This document shows positions 45,408 through 57,342 of a DNA stretch of 64,000 nucleotides, one piece after another. Source of the DNA: Anastrepha obliqua (Eukaryota; Arthropoda; Insecta; Diptera; Tephritidae); contig NC_072892.1 of assembly GCF_027943255.1 (NCBI RefSeq), positions 160,148,792-160,212,791 on the forward strand, written 5' to 3'. Made by a program: the position numbers and the translations under genes. Under the pieces are notes generated by a model. The model ran no database searches. It saw only the letters and a program-made list of their open reading frames with translations, and was not told the origin of the DNA. The first letter of the stretch is position 1; each line of letters begins with the position of its first letter.

Positions 45408-46341
45408 AGGAGTGGTTAAACTTCAAGGGCTGATGTTGAATGCGAACTATACCTAAACGTCAAGCTTTTTCTGCATTTAATTTCACATTTTTCAATTTTA
45501 GACTAACTCAATTTGAATCATAGAAAGATACACAATCGAGCAACGCATTAACGTTATTCAGGCTTATTATGAAAACGGGCGTTCAAAAAAAAAAAATTCA
45601 TATCAAAGAAAATCATCTTCAGTGATGAGGCACATTTTCACCTCAGTGGATTCGTCAATAAGCAGAATTGCCACATTTGCGCGAATGATAATCCAAGAGT
45701 GATTGCCGAAAAACCAATGCCGCCACAAAGAGTGACTGTTTGGTGCGGTTTATGGGCCGGCGGCATTATTGGGTCATATTTTTTCCAAAATGAGGCCGGT
45801 CAAGCAGTTACTGTGAATAGTGTTCGCTATCGTGAGATGATAAGGAACTTTTTATGGCCCGAATTGGAAGATATGGATGTTGACGATATGTGGTTTCACG
45901 AGGACGGTGCTACTTGTCACACAACTAACGAAGCAATGGCTCTTTTGCGAGAAAAATTGGATGGCTGAATAATCTCCCGTCGCGGCGATGTCAATTGGCC
46001 GCCAAGATCATGTGATTTGACACCGTTGGACTTCTTTCTTTGGGGTTATTTGGAAGAAAAGATGTACGCCGATAAGCCAGCAACAATTCAAGAGCTAAAG
46101 TATGAGATAATTCGGCACATTAACGGCATAGAACCTCAAGTATCCCTCAGCGACATCGAAAATTTGGACCATCGGATGGAGGTGTGCCGCCGAGGCGGCG
46201 GTGGCCATTTGGCCGATATTTTGTTCCATACGTAATTGAGTCATACCAATATTATCATAATAAAGAGAAATGACAATATTTTTCTAATAAAATTGTATTT
46301 CATTCAAAATCTACACCAGCCCTTGAAACTTAACCACCCTT
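45408..46341 (+). mobile_element. Rosa-type (DD41D) mariner with both ends
   Basis: Left AGGAGTGGTTAAACTTCAAG and right, reversed, AAGGGTGGTTAAGTTTCAAG form long inverted repeats, with TA at 45406-45407 and 46342-46343. The transposase N-terminus (YTIEQRI-like, near 45530) is joined after about 20 residues to IIFSDEAHFHLSGFVNKQN, so the DNA-binding domain is deleted. The catalytic core follows: VTVWCGLWAGGIIGSYFF, HEDGATCHT and PLDFFLWGY, with 41 positions between the last two Asp. It ends GGHLADILFHT. TGA at 45966-45968 is the only stop in the core. All three Asp remain. Confidence 0.88.
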
Positions 46342-46343
46342 TA

Positions 46344-47814
46344 GTTAAAGTATAGCTTTAAAAATGCAACTTTTTAGATTTTACGCACCAGTGTGCCATC
46401 CCGTAAATCAATTTATTATTGTAATCAAAAGGTAAACATAGCAATGACACATTAGCAAAAAGCAGCGGTCAATGTGGGAGCCACATTTGCAATTTCTTGT
46501 ATTTTAGTGGGTTGCCTAATACTTTTAGCCAAGGCTGGATTGTTTTTGTGATGCGGAGCCAACGAAAAATTGATATATTCCAGGTTTTTTTCTTACTTTT
46601 CATCATCCGCTTGCTTATCAATTCTGGTTGCAGTCTAGCAAAAACGTGTCTAATGAGCTGTACATGGTTTCTATTTGGTTCCAATTAATCTTATCAATCA
46701 ATCAACAAATTTTTCTGACCGAGATTCGCTAGAAGGACGCATTAAAATTGCAGACTCTTGGCTTTACATATTCGCTGGAAATTCTAAGAACTCCACCAAC
46801 CGAGTGAATTGCAGTACGTGACGTTGCTTTAAATCAACACAAATTCCTTTCTTAAAATGTCTTAATGCTAAATTCGCATCTTTCTGCCAAACTAATCAAG
46901 TAATTAAGAGCATTCTGCATAATGTCTACTCAAAATAAGCTGCAGAAATGAATGAATAAAATGCGTAATTTTCTCGAAACTGCTTTTGCTGCTTTAAAGT
47001 TTTCAACGCTTTTAATCCCTTGCCAATTAACTTGCCACAAAAAAAAGGAAACAAGGAGAAGAAGAGTAAAAGCGCACAAATGCGGCGAAACGCAACTAAA
47101 TGCAATAACATAAAATTAACCGAACCGCAAATTATGCGCGCGCAAACATACGAACGCGCCACAAAAGCTTATACTTTACTTAGGTATATATACTATGTAT
47201 GCTTGTATAGGTATATGTGCATATACATGTGCATGTCCGTGTATGTGGCTAGGAAACGTAAAAATTCGAACAGAAAAAAATGATTAAGAAAAAATTCCAA
47301 GTAGTGGCGTTGCGGTTCGTTGCTTATGGAAATAATAAATAGTTTCTATGTATGTGTGTGTGTGAGTGTGATATATGTGCATATGTACAAGTGCACATAC
47401 ATGCACGGCTTCATGAAGGAAATAAGGCGGTTAGAGCCCTCCGACTGCATTACTTGCAGTTGATGTTTAGAAAGCGTTTTTAGGATTTTTTTTACTGATT
47501 CATTCGCTGTACTCAGACTTTATTCCGATTAGTTTTAAATATTTCTTTATTTCTCAATGGGAACAACCTTACTGACTAAATTTACAAGGTAAAATAACAA
47601 AAACTTGAGAACCAAAATTCAATAGACAGTTAATTTGATAAATAATAAGACACAATAAGAGACTTAAATAGAGGACTTGGCATCGCAAAATCAAGATGCA
47701 GACTTCTAGGAAGCCGGTAAAGCTCTTCAAGTCCTCTTGTATGGGGGGCAAAATTAAGGTAATTAGATATGAGAACTTCAACAAAAAATGGATTATAAGA
47801 GCGAAGTACTCAAT
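46344..47814. other. Unique DNA, no gene seen
   Basis: AT-rich DNA with TATG/GT-rich patches near 47190-47240 and 47350-47400. I find no coding family. Confidence 0.4.
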
Positions 47815-48940
47815 TAGCAACATCGAAACTTATTTGGCCGAGTAGATTTGAACAGTCAATGGTACCAAATATTCCTGTTTCGCCCTCGAACCACGTTCCT
47901 TTGGCAATCCGTCCGTACTGCTCGCTGATGATGACCGTATCTAGCTTCCTCTCGATAACTATTTGTTCGAACAGAGCGTCTGCTGTGTGACTTGTATACA
48001 TATTTGCCTGGAGTCCTCTCATCACTTCTTACCTATAATGCATCTCCTTGACCCTAGCAGGTGGTCAGTGCGGTCGCGTTTCGCGTCTATGCAGTGAATG
48101 CAATTGGGGCTGCTTTGCAGTCTTTTTTATTTTGTGTTCTGATTTCCCGCACCTGATGCACGTATCCCTTTTATCAGGGCCACTGCAGTTTGCTTGTGTG
48201 TGCCCTATCCCAAGGCAGCGATAGCATCTCTTTATTTCTTGGCATGGTCGCATATTTGCTCGGATCTAGCCGATTTTTATATCGCCGATCTCGATGAGCT
48301 GCGCGGCCCCTTCTGCAGATAGCGTGAGGAAAGCACTCGGCCCCGTTATCCTCGTCTGTATCTGTTCCTCTTGATTGGTAAGCACTTTCCGCCTTGGCCG
48401 TCAAGGAGTTGAGATCTCGTATCTCAATCGACGCGCGCGGCTTCAACTCCGCGATGGAAGCCGTGTCCTGCACAGTGTTTTCCAACTGATGCATAAACTC
48501 TGCCCTGACTTTCTCTCCCCTACCAAACTCCAAAAGTGTGGATCCAGTCTTCGTTTTCCTGACGGGTCTTACTTTGACTGACTTCTCAGTCGTAATCTTC
48601 GCGCGCAAGTCCTTCAGCACATTTGCGTAGCTATGGCCTTCTGCGGGTTTTATCACAACAGCTGGCTTTGCGTGTTGTGTTCGCGGCTTGCTCCTTTTGC
48701 TTGGCTCGGCTAGCTTATCCTTCGGCTTCTTTTGGTTGCCCCTCTTGGTAACTGTCTGCCAGCCTTCATCCGTTTTCTCTGGGGGTCCTTTTTTGTTCCC
48801 TATGGGTCCATTTGCCCTAGCTTTCTTACAACTCTCAGGGGCAGCCGGGCTGATTGCTATTCACTTCGGGTTCGTCGTCGCAGAAGTAGGAGTAAGCTTT
48901 GAACAAGTCGTCGGATCTCAAGTGATAAAGCATTGATAAG
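47815..48940 (-). mobile_element. R1-like LINE 5' part: ORF1 and start of ORF2
   Basis: On the minus strand the ORF1 (gag-like) frame 48656-48174 contains GHSYANVLKDLRAKI, GSTLLEFGRGEKVRAEF and a SIEIRDLN segment. A frameshifted tail (48253-48065) has two zinc knuckles, CYRCLGIGHTQANCSGPDKR and CIRCGKSEHKIKK, in which the last Cys is lost. ORF2 begins about 40 bp further on (48025-47810) with MMRGLQANMYTSHTADALF, VIISEQYG and GTWFEGETGIF, the first strands of an AP-like endonuclease. This ORF1 with CCHC knuckles plus ORF2 order is typical of R1-clade LINEs. The copy stops at about 47815, unusually retaining the 5' part only. Confidence 0.8.
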
Positions 48941-49135
48941 CAGACACCTAGCACTGTAACATAGGATGACAAGGGACTATCAATGTGTGAAGGTTGAAGA
49001 GCAAAACGTACAATCTTGCCTTGTATTATTTCGATTCTTAGAGAATGTGAGGAAGGCATCGGATTCCAGATGACGGAGGCATACTACAATTTCGAACGGA
49101 CTAAAGCATTATTTAAGATTTTTCTTATATATAAG
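48941..49135 (-). mobile_element. LINE RT thumb fragment
   Basis: The minus strand reads ALVRSKL, TAG, YASVIWNPMPSSHSL then RIEIIQGKIVRFALQP. This matches the SLVRSKLEYASVIW...RIE-IQKKFVRFALR block in the thumb of Jockey/CR1-like RTs. The rest of the protein is absent. It abuts the 5' end of the R1-like piece. Confidence 0.65.
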
Positions 49136-51590
49136 CCCTTAAAGTCACTAGCATAGCGTTGCAAGAACATAGTTACCATATGCTTTCGAAATAATGGAGT
49201 TAATATGGATAATGAAAGTCAGAGATATAGAACTGGGGAAAAACAGCAAAAATTGTAGCAGTAGGTCCTACACCAGCAAACCCATGCAGATAAGCATCAA
49301 TTAATCCTTTGATAGCAAATGCTAGCACGTTTGGAACAAGCCGATTATTTGTTACTTCATTCATTCTGCCAGTTTTGAAGATTGGAGTTGCGGACGCCAT
49401 ATTCCACTATCAATGAAAACGCGGATGAGCTTGCCAGTAAGGGGCCGACTAAATAAAATAAAAATAGAAATCAAAATAAAACTCAAATCCTCAAAGAATC
49501 CCGAAAGGAACCCCGATGCTTCAGCATTGCATTCGAATTTTTTTTTAATATCTTAATAAGCTAAGCATTTACAAACACAAAAATAATATTGTGGCAAATA
49601 TTTAAAGCTAATACATATAATGAAACGGAAATTATTTCCAAATGTTAGAAACTCCAATTTGGGGGAAAAACAAAAATAAAGAATTAATCTTATTCTGAGA
49701 GCACTTTTCTAAACTAATCTAATTAATATTGAGATTTTATTGAATTTACTGAATTGCAAGTTATATGCCGCGTCGAGTCCCCGGATATGCCAGGACTACA
49801 TTAAAAATATACAAAAATCGCAAAATCAACAGCAAATGTTGGCTAATATTGGCATCTATAGAGTCTACACTGGAATTCGAGCGCGGCGAAATTAACTATC
49901 TTACGTAATGGCGAAAATAGCCTCCCCCCTCGCAGGACTTTACAGGCTACCCCACTGCACGTAAGTACTTCTATACATTGCAACTAAAATGTAACCGCCA
50001 AATTGGCAACTTTGCAGTGGCAACCCGCCAACTCACCAGAGCGCGCGCTACGTCAAACCAAGGCAATTGTCGCAGCACAAAACTGAGCTATGCCAAGTCG
50101 AGTCAGGTTGAGGAGCAACACAAATGTAATTTTAAGCTTGACAAATTGCAATAATGTATGCAGTAATGCATTAAGCGAAAAATAGAAAAAGTATACGAAT
50201 ATGGCGGTAACAAAGTGGGAATAAGGAACAGGATAATAAAATGCACACTGATACATACTTTTCCGAAAACGACTCTCCCACATACACAAACACACACACA
50301 GATATGTGTGCAACAAAAACTATGTGCAACCATCTTAGGTTTACACAAGAATGCCAAATTAGGGTAGGGCAACAAAAACACTCGTAAAAAGCACAACAGT
50401 TCCAATAACCAGCGAGCTGTTGCAAGTAATAAAACGGCAAATCCACTGGAGGAAAGAATTGCAAAACATTTAAAATGAGCGAAAACGCTGCACCACAAAA
50501 AAAGTGTAGTAAAAAAGACACACGAGCGGGTGCATCTATCAGAGTGTACATGTGTGCGTGCGTGTGTAAAAAGTCGTAAAAGAAACGCTCCGCTAGCGGA
50601 ACGATGCGCTGAGGTGTCGAGAGAGTTGGCGGACGGAAGCATGAAACGGGAAAAAGTATTGCAAGTTGGCAGGAGGAAAAATAAAAATGGGGCATTAAAT
50701 AAAAATTGCTTTACTTGCTAGCATTCAAGCTGCGGCAAGTTTATTGTGATTTTTTGTAAATTTTTTTTTAATTTTTTTTTTTTGTTTTTTATAGCCAACG
50801 TAACCAGTTCCGCTACTACAACAGCAATCCAACAATATGCACGTAGATCGGCGGCGATACGATTGAGAAGAGGGGAAAATGGCATTTGATTTTTTTTGTG
50901 AAAGCAGCAAACAGTGATAAAAATTATATAACACAGGAGATTGGCAGCATGTTTCATTCATTCTTGTTTTTGCTTTCGAAACTATTAATAATAAAAGTTC
51001 AAAGGAGAACTGCACAGCGCAAATCAGCACAAAAACTGAATGCAAATTGCCATGTAAGTGGGCTAAGAAAACAGAAAGCAGAAAACACTAAACGTGCGGG
51101 CCAACATATCGACATTCCAGTTTGACCTAAATTGCTACGGTTTTTTAATAGCGAACACATGAGGAATGCAGCACTCGCACGCTTTTGAAAAACATTCATT
51201 ACTTTACGTTTTACCCCCAAATCTATTACTCGTCTCGGCCGTTTTGCCTGTTTGCCTATTTACACATACAAATGGAGAATTTTTAGATTTTTCGGTTTTC
51301 GCATCACATTTCGTACACTCACTGCATTCCATTCTTAATTTGAAGATAATTCCGTTTTTTATGTGGTCTGACAAAAAAAAAGAGTAAAGTCCTATTTTTA
51401 TGGAAACGCTCAAACAAATTATAGTTGGCTCGATATGCAAACTAAAAACCTCAAAAATTATTATGAGAAAGTCTGTTTTTTGGAAATTGTTCTGTGTAAC
51501 AAGAGGAACTAAATTTTTGTGGGACTATCTAAATAATTATAATTGTCATAAGTTTTGAAGAGTCAAATGCGCTGTCGGTACTACTGTACA
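49136..51590. other. Unique DNA, no gene supported
   Basis: Two overlapping minus-strand frames at 50103-50695 (Cys/Phe/Leu-rich) and several short frames are present, but none shows a family, codon bias or consistent splice signals. CA and GT runs occur near 50280-50300 and 50545-50570. Long A/T homopolymers lie near 50755-50790. Confidence 0.4.
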
Positions 51591-52050
51591 GTAGAGTGGG
51601 CCGAAAATATTTTTTTCTTTAGGATGGAATTCTAATAGTGTGGAAAAGTTGCACTAATAGACTAATAAAGTGTGTGCCAAATTTCAGCTCAATCGTACGA
51701 TATCTTCTGTCGCCAACAGAGACCTCAAATATTAAAATTTCAGTAGATATTCTATAAAATTTTATTTTTTCAGGATACATTCCCGAGCACATTTCATACC
51801 AAAAATAAGGACTATAAACTAGATAATTAGACATAAATTTATAAATATTTTTGTAACCCAGAACCCACCACATGGAGGTTGCTGCGTTTTGAGTTCCTAT
51901 TTTTTGTTTTTTTTCCTTTTGTTTTTTTTTTTTAATTTTTATTATTTTTTATTTTATTTATTTTTTTTTTAACTGGTTTTGATCTTTTTTCATGTTTTGT
52001 AATTTGTAAAAAAAATAATAAAGTAAAAGGTATTTCAGGAAAACCCTGCG
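51591..52050. repeat. Repeat-like AT-rich block and T-rich low complexity
   Basis: From 51591 to about 51890 the sequence has the style of the AT-rich, non-coding miniature elements seen at 56139 and 61629, starting GTAGAGTGGGCCG, but no matching end is found. From 51899 to 51975 it is almost pure T with scattered A, C and G. Confidence 0.35.
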
Positions 52051-52604
52051 ATTTTTAAACTTAAAGCAATAATTCAGTTCATATTTATCAAATCAGAGGG
52101 AGTATTGTGCTTTGTTGTCAAACTGGATTGGATTGGGAAGAATGCAATGGAATGGAACCTACTACGGCGAGAAGAAGACTGTGGATCGCGAGACGGCTCA
52201 ACTCGGGTTAAGCGGGAAGCAGGTGAAGGCGTTATCCAGTAATCGGAGGAGTGGCGCGTAAGTGTTGTTGGTGCCCGTGTCCGCACGAATACAATAATTA
52301 TGATGATAATTTTTAGAAGAAAGAGGAGCCATCCATATCTCTAGAATCTATCTACATTTAAAGTATATCAAAAACAAAAAGCTAATCCACACTCAGAGAT
52401 GCTGTGAGAAAGATAACATAATAAATAACACCTGCCTGTTTGCAGCCACTAATCTTAGGAGCGGATGTACTGAAATTGAAGAGACTTTCACTATTATACC
52501 TATGAACAGATTTTTTCAGCAGAAAAATGGAATAGAGAAACAATCGATTTTTTCTAGAAAATATTACTCTGCAGATGGTGCTGGCGTCGAAATATTTCTA
52601 AAAT

Positions 52605-52795
52605 TCTTATTCTGATCCGTTTCGTCTCATAGTTTTTAATATTTTTGTGAACGATATATTCTCTGTGTGCCAGTATCTCAAAGTCCTTGCTCGTGCTAAT
52701 GATATGCATTTGAATTTGTCCAGTAGAATTGGTCTAGTTGAAGATTTGTGTTTTGAAATTATTACTGTCCAGTCTGTAATTTCACAGTGAGCGAA
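52605..52795 (+). mobile_element. Jockey/CR1-like RT core fragment
   Basis: The frame reads FRLIVFNIFVNDIFSVCQYLK then ARANDMHLNLS and LVEDLCFEI. It matches the LGPLLFNIFVNDI...YADDMKLF block of LINE RT, with the YADD box changed to RAND. It is immediately followed by a rosa-type mariner. Confidence 0.6.
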
Positions 52796-52814
52796 CAATA
52801 ATTGTTCTAGCCTA

Positions 52815-53690
52815 TATGTGGCCAAGTCATATGTACTGCCCATTACAATGCTGTGGAACATTTTGCGAAAGGATTTAGGTGTGAAGCCTTTCAAAATACA
52901 GCTGGTGCTAGAATTGAAGCCGAACGACCTACCGCAACGCAGAATTTTTGGTGAATGGGCTCTTGGAAAGTTGGCCGAAGATCCACTTTTTATTGGAAAA
53001 ATTGTGTTCAGCGACGAGACTCATTTTTGGATCAATGGGTACGTAAATAAGCAGAATTGTCGATTTTGGAGTGAAGATCAGCCAGAAGAATTGCAATGTA
53101 TCCAGAAAAGGTCACAGTTTGGTGCGGTTTATGGGCTGGAGATATCATTGGACCGTACTTCTTCAAAGCTGCTGTGAATCGTAACGTAACTGTGAATGGT
53201 GAGCGCTACCGTCAAATGATATCCAACTTTTTTTTGCCCAAAATGCAAGAACTTGACTTGCATGACATGTGGTTTCAGCAAGACAGTGCCACATGCCACA
53301 CAGCACACGTAACAATGGACTTGTTGAGAGGCGAGTTCGGTGAACATTTTATTTCACGTTCGGGATCTGCCAATTGGCCACCCAGATCATGCGATATAAC
53401 GCCTTTAGATTATTGTGGGGCTATGTTAAAGCCCATGTCAATTCAGACAAGCCTGCTTCAATTAACGCATTGGAAGACAACATGAAAGCATTTATATGTG
53501 AGAGACCGGCCGAAACATTGTAAAGAGTATGCCAAAATTGGAATAAGCGGATGAACTATTTGAAGCGCAGTCGCGGTCAACATTTGCATGAAATAATCTT
53601 CAAACATACTATCGATGAAATAAAAATTTCATGCATTTTTCTGAATTTTACGTGTGTTTTTTGAAAAACTTTCTTATAGCTCTTAAAAAA
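52815..53690 (+). mobile_element. Rosa-type (DD41D) mariner, 5'-truncated
   Basis: The N-terminal DNA-binding part is missing. From about 52905 frames read LKPNDLPQRRIFGEW, KIVFSDETHFWINGYVNKQN (first Asp), VTVWCGLWAGDIIGPYFF, VNGERYRQMISNFFLP, FQQDSATCHTAH (second Asp) and CDITPLDYC (third Asp). There are 41 residues between the last two. A one-base shift near 53095 separates the two main frames, and another near 53415 breaks the C-terminus, whose pieces reach about 53600. The last 60 bp may contain the right terminal repeat (AAAAAATCACCCTTTA), but its partner is not found. Confidence 0.8.
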
Positions 53691-53779
53691 TCACCCTTTA
53701 GCTGTTTATTACATGCAAAGGGTTATCAATTTAGAGGTATCGGACTTTAAATTGAAATAAAACAGCGAAAATTCAAATT

Positions 53780-54415
53780 GGGTTAATTATTTTTGTGTAG
53801 AACTCCGTTTTTCGGCCATCCGTAAACACCAATTTTGAATGACTCGCTGGAGAACTTCGGTCGGTATCTCTTGAATAACTTCAGTAATGATGCCTCAATC
53901 GAAGCTGGTTTATTTAAAAAGCATCTAGACTTTACATCCTCAAATAAAAATCAAAAGTTGTGACATTACACGATTTTGGTGGACAGTCCGCTGGTCCGAG
54001 AGGAGATATATTTTGTAAAGCCGTCCGCCGTCTTGTTGGAACCAAATATTTTGGAGATCACGCGCTTCAATTTCCGACTTCGGCATCAAAAAGTCGTTCA
54101 CCATGGCGCGACAGCGTTCGCCATTCACTGTTGGATTGGCGCCAGCATCGTTTTTGCAGAAATATGAGTCGATGATTCTTATAGCCCATAGGCGCAACCA
54201 GGCGGTTGTTTTCAATGGATGTAATGACTCTTCTTGGACGGCTTCGGGTTGCTCTTCATCCCAAAAATGAATATTTTACTTGACGTCGTCTCATCGTTGC
54301 TCTGAGCGCGCGAAGAACAATTTTCACAGAGCGTCGATTTTCGTAATCGAACTGTACGATTTGTAAACTTTGTTGCAGCGTAAGTCTTTCCATGATGAAA
54401 TGTCAATGAATACTT
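53780..54415 (-). mobile_element. Rosa-type mariner deletion derivative
   Basis: On the minus strand it starts MERLTLQQSLQIVQFDYENR at 54391 and runs about 33 residues before joining a core fragment. The frame 54215-53940 then reads TTAWLRLWAIRIIDSYFCK, VNGERCRAMVNDFLMP and NIWFQQDGG, the second Asp region. Downstream sequence toward 53820 still shows C-terminal motifs in broken frames. First Asp and DNA-binding domain are deleted. It faces the copy at 52815-53690 tail to tail, with under 100 bp between them. Confidence 0.75.
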
Positions 54416-55005
54416 AAAAGCCTATGTATTTAGCTTGACAATAGTCTATCAATATAATCCTATCGGGAAAATTACTGCCAATCTGATCTGAAGATATTCC
54501 AAAATTGTTTGGCAAGTAACAGTTTTACGTAAATTAAGAATTTCAACGTGGTTTACGCCCTTACAATAATGTACCACCCACATCATCTTCTCAGACCCCG
54601 TAAATCTTAAGCTTGACTCTACTTCATCTAAAAAAAACCAATGTTGCGTTTATCCTATGGTCACAAAATATATGACCACATTTGTGGGGAAAAAAATTTA
54701 GGAAGCAGCATTTTTGATCATCTGGGCGCTAGAAAATTTATATTTATGTTTTATATAAGCCAACTGCTTTTAAAACCCCCAAATACCTCTACGAGAAGTT
54801 AAGCTTGATGGCATCTAATAGGCATGAAACTCTGATTGTCCCCAAATATTCCTACTTTTGATCATCAAAGCTGTTCTCATTAATGCTGTGAGACTCTAGA
54901 ATTCAATTCTTGAATCTGTCAAGGCTGTGATCGGTTAGAGTAACTACAAAGGTTAGAGGGAAGTATCGGCCAGATACAAAATTATTAAGGAGTAATAGAT
55001 AATAT
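54416..55005. other. No gene seen
   Basis: AT-rich sequence without recognised coding or repeat structure. Confidence 0.4.
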
Positions 55006-55009
55006 CATT

Positions 55010-55620
55010 TAGATTACCCGACTACTGTAGTGTATTCCAAGCGGAAGTATGCGCTATCCGGTATGCTGTGAAAACTATCTTAGAAAAGAGAATATCACTA
55101 GAGGATATCCGCTTTTTCCCTGGCAGTCAAGCGGCCGTTCGAGCACTCAACTCCTCTTATACCCACTCAGATGTGGTTCGATCCTGTCTCTTATCTCTCA
55201 ATGAGGTAAGTGTTCAGAATTCTGTCCAAGTTATCTGGATACCGGGTCACAATGGATTCGAAGGTAACTGCATAGCTGATGAGCTCGCAAGAGCTGGAGC
55301 TGCGCAATCAAATGATAGTAACCTACCCACAGTCCACATTCCGCTCTCAACATATAATTTGATCATTGAACGAGAATTTCACAGCATTGCTGATCGGAGG
55401 TGGCGAGTGGAAACTACTTGCGACCAGACAAATCTGGCCATCCTACAATCTGAAACAGACAAAATCCCTTATAAGTCTTTCGAAACACGAACTAAGGCAT
55501 ACTATAATATCTCTTATCACCGGCCACTGCCTTTTGGGCACTCAAATCGAATCTCTCATTAAATTCTCGAAACGAATTAATATCTTTGACCAAAATCTAT
55601 AATAAAAATCTCGGTTAAGT
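55010..55620 (+). mobile_element. LINE RNase H domain fragment
   Basis: It begins YCSVFQAEVCAIRYAVK near 55025 (Glu motif). The 164-residue frame 55068-55562 continues with FFPGSQAAVRALNSS, where Gly replaces the third-motif Asp. It runs on through VQVIWIPGHNGFEGNCIADE, the last RNase H motif with its His and Asp. A shift near 55480 puts SLITGHCLLGTQIES in the neighbouring frame. The first RNase H Asp and all upstream domains are absent. The family differs from the LINE at 31115. Confidence 0.8.
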
Positions 55621-56138
55621 GGGCAACACAACGGACCCAACTTGCGGTCTATGTGGCACTCCGATGCGGGGTCACCCTTAAACCAACCAATAGATAATTA
55701 CTTTAATTCTATTTAATGGATGTGGTTGTGATTAAATGTCACCAAAAATGCCCCTCTAATTACTGCTATTGTATTTCTTGTATATTTCTGACTATTCTTA
55801 TATTTTTTTAAAGCTTATTTTAATTTCAGTTACATTACATTTCATTTACAGTTAAATTTGAAAACATAAGATTTTCTAATATAAATTGTTAGTTTTAAGC
55901 CTGCACCGTAAAAAAATAATTGATTTCGAATTTTGTAACTTCCAACAGCGACGTATTTTAAAAGACTTGAAAGTCTTCATTACAGTGGCTGTAATGACCA
56001 CTTAAATAAATAAAATAATTAAATATTCGAAACATATTAGCTACATGCAAGCAAACTGACACGCCATGAGGCGATCAGGTCAAGGTTATTCGAAGAATTT
56101 GATGCATCCTGCACGCACTACCACTAAATTGCTCTACA
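55621..56138. other. No gene seen
   Basis: AT-rich sequence. Nothing is recognised. Confidence 0.4.
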
Positions 56139-56604
56139 TTAGGGCGGGTCGATTTAAAAATCGCTCATTGCTCTGTGAAAATCGTATTCTAAGGATCAAA
56201 ATAAGAAACTTTGCCGAAGGAACCATACCTCTGAAACGAATTCTGATGTCCCCCAATTTAAAAATATCACCATTTTTGGCCTTTACATGAAAAAATCAGC
56301 TAAATAGCTATGTTTTTTTCTTTATTTTTATTTATTTATTATAATATTTATTATTTATTTATAATAATATATATTTTTTCTCGTAAAAAAATTATTTAGT
56401 CGAACATATGTAAATGAAAAAATTAATTTAAGTGAGTTATAGAAAAGAAACTAAAAAGTTCGACCCAAATTGGGGGACATCAGAATTCATTTTAGAGGTA
56501 TGATTCCTTCGGCAAAGTTTCTTATTTTTATCCCTAGAATATGATTTTCACAGATCAATGGGCGATTTTTTTGCCTCCCCACAAATCGACCCGGTCTACT
56601 CTAC
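56139..56604. repeat. Fold-back miniature element
   Basis: Arms of about 120-140 bp (56139-56259 and 56466-56604) are reverse complements at roughly 90% identity. Shared cores include GAAACTTTGCCGAAGGAA and GAATTCTGATGTCCCCCAAT. The right arm carries an extra GGGGAGG-type stretch. The loop of about 200 bp is AT-rich and non-coding. CTAC next to each end (about 56134-56137 and 56600-56604) could be a short target duplication, but this is uncertain. Confidence 0.75.
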
Positions 56605-56980
56605 ATATATCTAATTTTTTAGTGATAGTTAAAATAAAGGTTTCATTATCAATACAATTTCAGTTTTTGAGTTTTTTATCCGCTTATTGCATTAATTATT
56701 TTGTGCACTACGCCCAATGCTGCTTCCCTTTGTTTCAAATTCAGAATCTACGTATGAAGGCACATTAACCAGGCGGCGGCGATAGGACAAACAACACAAG
56801 TGCATTTATTTTTCTTTTTTTGCTTTTATCCCTAGAATATCAAAATCTATAAACAAGGATTGTCAGTTTAGAGTAAATTAAACAAAATTTGACAAGTTAA
56901 AGGCCAAATAGATGGAAGAAAAACATTTTGAATTGCCACCGGTTACTTTTGCCTACCCATTGTGCCTTGGTGCATACATA
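56605..56980. other. No gene seen
   Basis: AT-rich spacer between two small elements. Nothing is recognised. Confidence 0.4.
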
Positions 56981-57340
56981 CAGGGTTGGCCATATTAAAC
57001 TGACCCATTGAGTAACCCTATAACTTTTTACTGTAATTTGAAATCTAAGGTTTACGTCAACAAGCCAAAGACACTAGGCGCACTTAAGGCCAATATCCGA
57101 CGGGAAATAGCCGCCATATCGGCCGAGACGCTGGCCAAAACTATGGAAAACGCCGAAAAACGGGCACATTACGCTATACGAGCTAAGGGCGACCACTTGC
57201 GCGATATCATATTCAAAAAGTGATGTAAACGAATCTCCTTGAACTAAATTAAATGTTTTTCACAATGAAACACAAAAAAATGTTTCTTTTTCCATATTTT
57301 TTTAATAATCACATGGGTCAGTTTAATATGGCCAACCCTG
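56981..57340 (+). mobile_element. Miniature rosa-like mariner with perfect 28-bp ends
   Basis: This 360-bp element has 28-bp inverted ends that match perfectly, starting CAGGGTTGGCCATATTAAAC, and TA at 56979-56980 and 57341-57342. Between them lies an open frame (57008-57223) that encodes the C-terminal region of a rosa-like transposase: SKVYVNKPKTLGALKANIRR, ISAETLAKTMENAEKR and HLRDIIFKK, then a stop. The catalytic core and DNA-binding domain are gone. The retained C-terminus is open and its ends are identical, which suggests recent cross-mobilisation by a full-length partner elsewhere. Confidence 0.88.
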
Positions 57341-57342
57341 TA

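Noticed and set aside
50103..50695. Two long overlapping minus-strand open frames
   Set aside because: They overlap in different frames, are rich in Phe, Leu and Cys from T-rich DNA, and show no family or splice signals.
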